Positions 10,735-23,100 of a DNA stretch of 64,000 nt are shown piece by piece. The position numbers and the translations under genes were made by a program. Numbering within the stretch: the stretch's first letter is position 1; the number at the start of each line of letters is the position of its first letter. Source of the stretch: Trematomus loennbergii (Eukaryota > Chordata > Actinopteri > Perciformes > Nototheniidae); the NCBI GenBank assembly GCA_012861695.1, contig JAAOOA010000176.1, forward strand, positions 310,001-374,000, in the 5' to 3' direction. Under the pieces are notes generated by a model that was not told the DNA's origin, searched no databases, and saw only the letters and a list, made by a program, of their open reading frames with translations.

Positions 10735-12199
10735 CAAAAAGATCAGAATCAGAAACAGGTTTTTCACACGTATGAGGAATTTGACTAGGTGTCGTACATA
10801 CACATATAAATAAAAAATAAATAAAAAAGTACACAGATAGCGAACTATATTAAGAACACTGTAATAAAATATAGTAAGATAGCAATAAAATAAAGCAGTA
10901 ATATACATCGAAATAGAATGCAATAAATTATAGAATATAAAATATGTGCAGTAAGCAATATTTAAACATTGCATTATTTACCATCCTGTGATCTCCATTA
11001 TGTAATGCATAGAGTCTGCGTTGTGGATGAGGTAAAGTGTCAGTGGGGGGGCCTTGTTGAGGTGGCGAGAGGTTTTGGTCCTGGTGGCGAGAGGTTTTGG
11101 TCCTGATGGAGAGAGGTTCTGGTCCTGATGGAGAGAGGTTTGGTCCTGATGGAGAGAGGTTCTGGTCCTGATGGAGAGAGGTTCTGGTCCTGATGGAGAG
11201 AGGTTCTGGTCCTGATGGGAGAGGTTTTGGTCCTGATGGAGAGAGGTTTGGTCCTGATGGAGCGCAGCCTCCTGCCAGAGGGGAGGGGGGTGAACAGTTT
11301 GTGTCCAGGGTGGGAGGGTCGGCCACTATCTTTCCTGCCCGCCTCAGGGTCCTGGAGGCATGCAGGTCGTGGAGGGATGGCAGATTGCAGCCTATCACCT
11401 TCTCTGCAGAGCGGATGACACGCTGCAGCCTGCCCTTATCCTTGGCTGTGGCTGCAGCGTACCAGATGGTGATGGAGGAGGTGAGGATGGACTCCATGAT
11501 GGAGGTGTAGAAGTTCACCATCATCGTCTTTGGCAGGTTGAATTTCTTCAGCTGCCTCAGGAAGAACATCCTCTGCTGGGCTTTTTTGATGAGGGAGCTG
11601 CTGTTCTGCTCCCATTTGAGGTCCTGGGCGATGATGGTGCCCAGGAAGCGGAAAGACTCCACAGCAGTGACTGGGGAGTCACACAGAGTGATGGGGAGTC
11701 AACAGAGTGATGGTGAGCCACACAGAGTGATGGGGGCGGGCGGGGCTGCGTTCTTCCTAAAGTCCACAACCATCTCCACTGTCTTGAGAGCGTTGAGCTC
11801 CAGGTGGTTTTCCCCACACCAGGTCACCAGATGGTCCATCTCCCACCTGTAGGCAGACTCGTCCCCACCAGAGATGAGTCCGATGAGTGTGGTGTCGTCT
11901 GAACTTCAGGAGCTTGACAGACTGGTGACTGGAGGTGCAGCTGTTGGTGTACAGGGAGAAGAGCAGAGGGGAAAGAACGCAGCCTTGAGGGGAACCGGTG
12001 CTGATGGTCAGAGACGTGTTTCCCCAGCCTCACGTGCTGCTTCCTGTCAGACAGGAAGTCTGTGATCCACCTGCAGCTGGGAGAGCTTGTCCTGCAGCAG
12101 AGCTGGGATGATGGTGTTGAAGGCAGAGCTGAAGTCCACAAACAGGATCCTGGCGTAGGTTCCTGCTGTGTCCAGGTGCTGGAGGAGGAAGTGAAGTGA
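10735..12199 (-). mobile_element. L2-clade LINE fragment inside the CACTG element
   Basis: Read on the minus strand, the frames (12141-11824, 11662 downward) give the late part of a reverse transcriptase, including SFRFLGTIIAQDLKW and KKAQQRMFFLRQLKKFNLP, typical of fish L2/Maui-like LINEs. The 5' half with endonuclease and the catalytic FADD region is absent. The 3' end near 10735 carries the agaatcagaaacagg...cacacgtatgaggaattt tail also seen at 21661 and 46051. Frames are broken, so it is not functional. Confidence 0.75.
11070..11265. repeat. 22-bp minisatellite in the LINE fragment
   Basis: About nine copies of a unit like ggtcctgatggagagaggtt, with some gg/cg variants and 1-base indels. 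On the minus strand it makes a Pro/Ser-rich tail (LSPSGP repeats) appended to the LINE frame. This is an artefact of repeat expansion. Confidence 0.85.
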
Positions 12200-12281
12200 T
12201 AACTATTAGTAAACCATAATGATGGATGTTATTATCAGCAGCTGCCAATAGATCCCCTAAATCGTGTATGATGGACCACAC

Positions 12282-14568
<2,287 letters not shown>

Positions 14569-15561
14569 GTGGATCACTCAAGCCAGCCGTGTCCTATCTA
14601 GTTAGGTGCGCACTCACATGAAAGGGGTGGTATTTGGAGCATTCGACCAATCACAAACATGGACAAGCGTACTGACAGCGCAGCGTCATACTTCCTGAAT
14701 GAAAAGTGAACTTTAATATTAGACAAATATGAAGAAGTTAAACTTTAAACATCCATGACTTAAACACTTTATCCAGGATAAAAGCCACATAGCTGCACCT
14801 GCAAGGTGAATACAGCTGGTAAAAGAAAAAGTGTTTGAATGCGTACATTAACAGGTTTATGATATCACTGCCCCGTCCAAGACACGATCTGACTTTAATT
14901 ACATTTGACTCGAGTGTTTCGTCAACTTAATGTGTTGCTTAAAATAATACTTCTGCATACAGTATGTGACACTGTGAGTGTTGCACGGCCAGATACGGCT
15001 CAAGAAGCTGACTCAGATAAGGAAATATATGATACATTATGATGATATGATATGAATGATAATGGGACACATCGACGTCTGCACTCACAGTGCCGCGGAC
15101 TGTACTTAATTACTTTGATCCGGTTACTTATGTTGTGGCAGATATTTAAGTAAGCTTTCTTAACGCTAATGTTATAATAGTCAGATTGCTCTGAAGATGG
15201 GAGGGGATATTCTATTAATTTTCACGTTCACAGTCAGTTGATTTTTGCCGGCCGTCTTTCCTGCAACGGCAGTTTTTCTGTATTTCCTCTACCCTGTAAT
15301 ATGACTTGATAGCTTTAAACTCCGCAAACGGAGCTCTGATTGGTCAGCAGGCGGTGCTTTCACTGAGTTGATCTCTTAGCCTGCAACCTAACCTCCTCCC
15401 GAGGAGGTTAGCCGCTCAGCATAAGTTACCATGGAGATCTAGCCCGCTAAGAAGAGAACCAGCGTCGTAGGACCGGAAACCCCGAGTTTTCCCTGAAGTT
15501 AGCTCGCTAAGCGAAAATCCTGCCACTTCCTTACAGAGCCCCTCCTCCAACACACACGAAC

Positions 15562-15913
15562 TGTCAGGGTGAGTGAAGCAGGCAGGACCCAAATGCAGAT
15601 TTCACAGAAAATACCTTTATTTAAAGGTTAAAAAGAACAAACAGAACACTTCCCCGTGAACACAGTCAAGACAAACAAGGATCTAACAATGACAGACAGA
15701 AAAACCAGAACTTAAATACACACAAGACTAATCAAAGAAACAAGAGACATGAGGAGGGAGGAGAAAACACAGGGGCACAAGGTGAACACAATCGGGTAAT
15801 CAGGCAGGAGGGAACACAGACAGAAAGCAACAGGCAAGACAGGGGGTGAACACTTTTCAAAATAAAACAGGAAACCAAAGACAAGACAAACACAACGCAG
15901 ACAGATCGTGACA
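15562..15913 (-). mobile_element. solo LTR of an LTR retrotransposon
   Basis: On the minus strand it starts TGTCACGATC and ends CACCCTGACA, with an exact 5-base duplication CGAAC on both sides (15557-15561 and 15914-15918). It has a TATA-like tatttaagttc and an AATAAA. A related plus-strand copy is split by the gypsy element (26541-26608 and 31752-31897). In unit 2 only the part nearest the right flank remains (about 43389-43475). Confidence 0.8.
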
Positions 15914-16186
15914 CGAACGCGCACATGACCAATGAGGGCACGAGATAAGTCTGTGCACAGATGGAAGGCTGACAGGCAGGTAGGCCATCCAGTTATTTTA
16001 GCCGGGCCGGCTAAAATGATTGGTCGTACTTTTTACAGTACTACGGCTTCCACAGATGACATTTTTTTATGGATTGTTTGTCAAAGCATTTAAGATATTC
16101 ATTGCTATCGGGATGTTAAGAGCATTCCATGGAATATAACAAGTGTATCTCGAGCCGGTTTCTCAAACTTACCTACCCACCTTTAA

Positions 16187-16522
16187 AATTACAAAGTAAT
16201 ATCTTAAAGTCTTATAATAGTAATACACTTTTATATTACGAGTTACATATTTAATTACATATAATATTTTTTTTTACGTACTTCTGCATGTATTGAAAAG
16301 TGCAAAAATACTGTAAATATTATATAGTAAATTTACTTTAAAAAAAATGAAATAAACGTTATTTGTTGTTATTGTCAAAATACTTAAAATAATGTTTTGG
16401 GTTGTTAATTTATAGTTAATATCTGTAATTTTACAGGATTTTGCAAGTTATTTAAAAAAACATGATAATTACTATAAAAATGTAGTTATTTCCTGTAAAA
16501 TTAGGATCTTTTTTTTACAGTG
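16187..16522. mobile_element. relic of the CACTG element right arm, unit 1
   Basis: Matches 14226-14569 closely, including atatagtaaatttac, ttgcaagttatttaaaaaa and the end tttttttacagtg. It is present in unit 2 at 43743-44073, so it predates the duplication. No left arm is present. Confidence 0.6.
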
Positions 16523-17173
16523 CAGGATAGTTACATAACAGTGCGCATGCAGGCATGTGCACATTTTTTGTTGGCTTGGTCTGAGTCCAGGGGCTGTTTT
16601 TCAGTCCCAGTCCCTCCCTGATAGATCAACCCATACTAAAGTGTAGGATCACACTAAGACTTTCTTTCCATAATCTCCCAAACTACGCTAAGGTAAGGCC
16701 ATACTCTCTAATACAGTAGGCCTATTTGGGGTTTCATTGTATTGGTAACATAACACTAAATGTTGCCTTTAACCTAATATCAATGTGTATTATTTTTAGG
16801 TACTTGCATTTATTTTGACTATTTCAATTGTTATGCTACTTTAAAGTTCTCGAGAAGATTGACAAATAAACAGTTTTTTAAATCATGCATTCAAAACTGC
16901 AAATAAGTGCAATAAAATATACATTAAGTACCAAAAGTAAAAAGTAATTATTATGTAGAAATTTGAGTTTATATTCAACTATAGAATTATTCTTGTAAAA
17001 ATAAAAGACATGTTTCTAATGCTGCAGGTAAGAGTGGCTCTAATAAAATGATCTTTTTCTAATTATAATTTATTTTACGATTACATGTTGTATTAACCTG
17101 GCATACATGTTTTATCATTTAATCCTGTACCAAAGGAAGTGGTCACAGTGTCAGGCTGGAGCTGGACAATATC
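16523..17173. other. upstream region of NXPE copy 1
   Basis: Conserved with 44074-44722 in unit 2. It probably contains the promoter and 5' UTR of the NXPE gene, but I cannot place a TATA box or a start site with confidence. Confidence 0.35.
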
Positions 17174-20100
17174 ATGAAGGAATCATCTTTTAAAGGAAGA
17201 AGATGTTTCACCATCTTTCTCCTTCTGCTCACGGCTTTCTTAACATTCTTCCAGGTGAGAACTGTTATCTGGGATCACTATCAAATACTTATTTCCCACA
17301 GTTAAATGCATATCAATTTGTATCTTTTATATAATTTCAATTTCTGGATTTTCTTTTTTGATATTCTTACTCTCACTGATAAAATAAACCTAGCATTAAA
17401 ATGATAGACTGTTCATTTATTTGCATTGAAGACAAGAATGCTTAACTGTTCTCCTTCCTGGCAACCAGTGTGACAGCCCTCAACACCGGCAAACAAATAA
17501 TCCGTATTTGCACCATGCACACATGGGGAGGCTTATAACTGCATCCTACTGCACCTAGGAGATGCTCAAGGTTCAAGGTTCTTTATTGTCATCTGACATA
17601 GCTACAGAGTAATTATGCAGTTGAAAATCTTATGTCACAGGCTTCTCCAACAATGCAACATAATAACATAACATAATAACAATAAGAGCATGAGCAATAC
17701 AAAAATAATAATAGTTATAAAAATGAAATAAAGTTATGATGTGGAATAGTGCAGTACGAGTCTATATACAAGTTATTGGAATGATATATATATATTAGGT
17801 ATTAGATACATACTACTGAGTAGCAGATGAATGTTTGATGTTGTTTCAACAGTTCAATTTTTTAACAGTCTCACTGCCCGCGGGAAGAAACTGTCTCCGA
17901 ATCTTCTTGTCCTTGCCAGGATGCTGCGGTAACGTCTGCCAGACGGCAACAGAAAGAACAGTTTGTGGCTGGGGTGATGGGGGTCTTTGATAATCCGTAG
18001 TGATTTCTTCCTGAGCCGCTGGGAGTAAAGGTCCTCCATGGATGGCAGCTCCGTCCAGTTTTTCACCACCCTCTGTAAAGCCTTACGATCGAGGTCGGTG
18101 CAGCTGCCGTACCAGGCCGTCATGCTGCCAGTGAGGATACTCTCTATCGTGCACCTGTAGAAGTTGCAGAGTATCCTGGAATCCATTTTGAACCTCCTCA
18201 ACCTGCGGAGGAAGAAGAGCCGCTGTCGAGCTTTCTTGGTGATGGTGGTGGTGTGAAGAGACCATGTCAGGTCCTCAGTGATGTGGACCCCAAGGAACCT
18301 GAAGCTTTTGACTCTCTCCACCGTAGTCCCATTGATGGCGATGGGGGCGTGTCCCTCTCCCTGCTGCTTCCTGTAATCCACAATCAGCTCCTTTGTTTTG
18401 CTGATGTTGAGATGGAGGTTGTTATCCTGGCACCAAGATGTCAGGTTTTCGACCTCCTCTCTGTACGCCGTCTCGTCATCGTCTGTGATCTGGCCGATGA
18501 CGGTCGTGTCATCAGCAAACTTCACGATGGTGTTGGAGCTGTGTGTGGCCACGCAGTCGTGGGTGAACAGGGAGTAGAGGAGAGGGCTGAGCACGCAGCC
18601 TTGAGGGGCACCGGTGTTGAGAATCAGGGTGGAGGATGTGATATTTCCCACCCGCACTGCCTGGGGTCTGCCCGTCAGGAAGTTCAGGATCCAGTCACAG
18701 AGGGCGCTGTTGAGCCCGAGGTCTCTGAGCTTGATGGCCAGCTTGGAGGGCACAATGGTATTGAATGCTGAACTGTAGTCAATGAACAGCATTCTCACAT
18801 ATGTGTTCCTGTTCTTCGGGTCCAGGTGTGAGAGGGCAGTGTGGAGGGTGAGGGCTATGGCGTCGTCTGTGGACCTGTTTGCTCTGTAGGCAAACTGCAG
18901 GGGGTCCAGAGATTCAGGGAGGGAGGAGGTGATGAATAATTTGACTAACCGCTCAAAGCACTTCATTATGTGGAGGTGAGTGCTACTGGGCGGTAGTCGT
19001 TGGGGCAGGTGATGATTGTCTTTTTGGGGACAGGAATGATGGTGGAGTGTTTAAAACATGTGGGGACTACAGACTGCAGCAGGGACCTGTTGAAGATGTC
19101 TGTGAACACCTCTGCCAGCTGAACTGCACACACCCTGAGAACACGGCCAGGGATGCCATCAGGTCCAGGAGCCTTGTGTGGGTTAACCCTTTTAAAGGAT
19201 TTACACACATCTGCCCTATTTAAAACAAAAGGGCAGTGTAGCTCCTGGTCCCTCTGTACCTCCACAGCCTGGCTGCTCTCAAAGCGTGCAAAAAAACTGT
19301 TTAGCTCATCTGGGAGAGATGCGCACGCAGACACTCCCGCAGCACCCCCGCTGCTCCTTTGTAGTCAGTCATTGTCCTTAGTCCCGCCCACATATTCCTA
19401 GTGTTACAGCCTTTGAAGTCAGATTCCACCTTGTCTTTGTACTGTCTCTTTGCATTTTTAATTGCTCTCCGGAGATCATACCTAGACTTCCTGTACTCCT
19501 CCAAATCTCCCGCTGTGTGCGCGAGAGTGCGCGCTTTCAGTTTGCCGCGCACCTCCCGTTTACCCAGGGCTTTTGATTTGGGAATGTCCGTACAGAAACC
19601 TTCGGTACCACGTCATCGATGCATTTCCCAATGTAGCAGATGACAGTGTCCGTGTGTGTGTTGATGTTATTGTCCTCAAACACACTCCAATCCGTAGATG
19701 CAAAGCAATCCTGCAGTGCTGAATCTGACTCCTCGCTCCATCGTTGTACTGTCTTTGTAATCGGTCTGTCCCTTTTAAGTTTCTGCTTGTACGCAGGCAA
19801 CAACAGTAGTGAGATATGGTCTGATTTGCCGAAGGGAGGGCGAGGGAGAGCCTTATATCCATTCCGGAAAGGGGAATAAACATGGTCCAGCATGTTTCCC
19901 CGCGCGTCGGGAAGTTGATGTGTTGGTAATATTTTGGCAAAACCTTCTTCATGTTGGCGGTGTTGAAATCTCCGGCCACAACGAACGCCGCATCTGGCCG
20001 TGAAGTCTCAGTTTTATCAATAAACCCAAACAGCTGATCGAGTGCCGTGTTGTTGTCGGCGAGTGGCTGCGGCGGGATATACACTGCTGTTATCACAACA

Positions 20101-23100
20101 GATGTGAATTCCCTCGGCAGATGGAAGGCCCGACATGAGATCATGAGGTGCTCTAGCTGTGCGGAACAGTCCGATGAAATAATCTTCACATCTGAGCACC
20201 AGTTGTTGTTAGTCATTACACACACACCGCCTCCCTTACTTTTCCCCGAGTTAGCAGTCCGGTCCTGACGAAAAATAGAGAATCCGTCAGGGACAATAGC
20301 GGAGTCCGGGATAGCGGGGTTGAGCCAAGTCTCAGTGAGAATTAACACGTTACAGTTCTTAATGTCCCGTTGAAAAGCAATCCGGCTTCTGAGTTCATCT
20401 AGCTTATTTTCAATGGATTGAACATTAGCCAGAAGAATACTCGGAAGAGGGCCGATTCTCTCGTTTTCTCAGTCTGACCAGCAACCCGGCCCGGCATCCC
20501 CGCTTTGTCTTCTTCTTGCGTCTCTCAGGTAGAACAGCAACAGGTAGCCATGGTGAATCTCCATTGTTTGTCGGAGGGTTATTATTGTCCACGAAGTTTC
20601 GCAATTGGAAAAGTTCCTCTCTGCTATATTGTATGGCAGAGTAGGTGCGGTCGGCTAGCATGTTGCGAACCATGTTAAAAGTAAAACGGCAAAAGTAAAA
20701 GAAATATGTACAAAATACGAAAATGGGCAAAGTTGGAGAGGAGCACAAAGACGATGCGGCCATCTTCACCGGCGCATCAGTAGTAGAAGGCAGAGAGACA
20801 CGAGGAGAGCTGGAGCTTTGATGGCAAACACTGACGGGTTTTTAGGAGCCTCGGCCGGAGAATTCACAAAACATGTCAAAGAGTCAGAGGTTCTGACTTC
20901 ACGGTAGAGTTGCTACATCAATTCTGAAGAACTCTACCCCAGACCCATGTATTTAGCTAGTTCAGAGAGAATAATCAACATTGTGCGTAACAAGATAGAA
21001 TCATAACACCTCTATGAGCTGACGCCAACAGGCAGGAACAGGGAGACAAAACACTGAGAGCACAGCCGCCAAGGTTACAGGTGCGTGTGCTCAGTCAGGA
21101 CAGTATGAACTGATAAACTGGGTCACAGTTATGGGCCTTGGAAAATATTTCCCCAACAATACGCACAGTTGACACGGATGTGGTAGTACTGGCAGTCACA
21201 GCAGCCCAATCCCTCAACATCACTGCTGTGGGTTGCCTTTGGAGCTTGGAAGAGTTTTCGGCATTTAGCAGCTCATGAGATGGCGAGATCACTAGGTCCA
21301 GATCGATGCATAGCCTTACCAATGTTCCATGCATTTACTGGATGTGACACTGTGCCATATTTTGGTGGCAGGGGCAAGAAGACGGCGTGGGATACATGGA
21401 TGACGTTTGATGATGTGGAAGAGGGGGAAGCAGGCCCGCCCATCCCTACACGCAGATCACGCAGACTGGGTGGGGCCTAACCTCGCGGAGAGGGCCTCAC
21501 CCGTTCATAAAGTCAAGTACCCCTCAAAAGGTCCGGTTTATTTCATTTTAAGGATTCGCACCAAGCAACATCTCCAGGTGCTCCTTTGAGAACCAGGGCA
21601 AAAAAGTTATGTGCACCCCTGAATATTACATACATATTATGTAACAAGTATTACTTCACCATAATCAGAATCAGAAGAACCAGAATCAGAAACGGGTTTA
21701 TTGCCAGGTAGGTTCACACGTACGAGGAATTTGACTTGATGTCATGGTGCATACATAAAATAAAACAATAATAAATATGTTAATGGTTTTACTGTGTATT
21801 TTGTTCCCTGAATATCAGATACATGGAGTTAGCTACATTCTAGCATGTTGTAAATAGTACCACTGCATTCCTCATCCTTGAAAATGTAGGATTAGCCACC
21901 AGAATCAAGATCCTAGGTGGTCTAGAATAGATCCTAAACTACCGGTAAAATAACAACCAATGGCGGCCATTTTCAAAATGGGGGCACACAGTTAGTGTAA
22001 AAGAAACAGATTATGTCTAAATTATGCTACACGTATACTTCAACGACAACAACAGCGCATAAATATGAGAGGATACATTTTTCGGAAATATAGGTACGAA
22101 TTATTTGCAAAATACATTCAACAGTGGCGGCCGGCCCATAGGGGCGCTAGGGGCGCCGCCCCCCTCTTCCCACATTAAAAATAAAAAAAAATAAAAAAAA
22201 TATTGTTTGATCACCATTTCCACAGCCCCACCTAAAATATTTTCCACCAGCCGCAGGTATTTATTCTTTACATATGCTTTTATTCAATTGGAATAAAAAA
22301 GCATATTGTTTAATGAATAGATAATATAAAATAATAGAAATAAGGGTATCCATCAAATTCCAATTTCTGAACTGCAGGAATGAATTGAATTCCAGAAATG
22401 TTTTATATTTGGCTAAAACGAATGTTTCCTTTTTCAGCTTAACATATGGGACACATTGGTGAGTTATTTTTGGATTTGTGTTGTGCATGAGCCATCCACA
22501 GTGTATGTTATATGTTTGAGTGTAATGTGTTAGCACAAGTGTTGCTGATGAGAAAAAGTATCAGATTGTCTGCTCAAACGGAGAACATCAGATCATTTAT
22601 CTATAATCACAGTCGAGTTGATGGCAATGGCACGAGGCATTACAGGGGATAGAAGAGATGCAAATCCAAAGGATTATTCTTTGTTCAGATTTAAGTTCAG
22701 CAATAATGCCACTTCATTACATCCCATCGTAGGCAGGATATTGTGAATGACATTTATGAAACACCATAAAGATTAAGAAATATTGAGATAACATTTATGT
22801 GGATAACATCATACAGAGGAATGAAGGGAAATGAAATGTGACACATTAGACAAGCAGTCTCTTAAACATGAGTAAATAATCAACATTGCACTCAGTAAAT
22901 CTAAGGCAAATAACATAGTGAAATAGAACATCATGAAGGAGTGGCAACACAATTGGGACAAAAGAAACACAAGAAGACACCTATATGCACTGCAGCCAAA
23001 AACCAGTCAGGACAGTTGAGAGAACCATCAATTTGGATCATGTGTTAAGGCTTAGATTAGGACATACTAGACTGAACAAAACATTACATTATTCATAAGG

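Larger units (their letters stand above)
17567..20790 (-). mobile_element. L2-clade (Maui-like) LINE, near full length, in NXPE intron 1
   Basis: The minus strand gives, in order, a short basic ORF1-like piece (20769-20425), an AP endonuclease and a reverse transcriptase, ending in the 3' tail caaggttcaaggttctttat seen at the left edge. Unit 2 has no LINE here; instead it has 70 bases (45109-45178) that unit 1 lacks, so insertion removed or replaced target DNA. Frames are broken in several places, so it is probably inactive. Confidence 0.85.

Noticed and set aside
10928..11662. 244-codon minus-strand frame with a Pro/Ser-rich tail
   Set aside because: It is the end of a LINE reverse transcriptase running into a 22-bp minisatellite.
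18253..18771. 172-codon plus-strand frame
   Set aside because: Antisense of the L2 reverse transcriptase.
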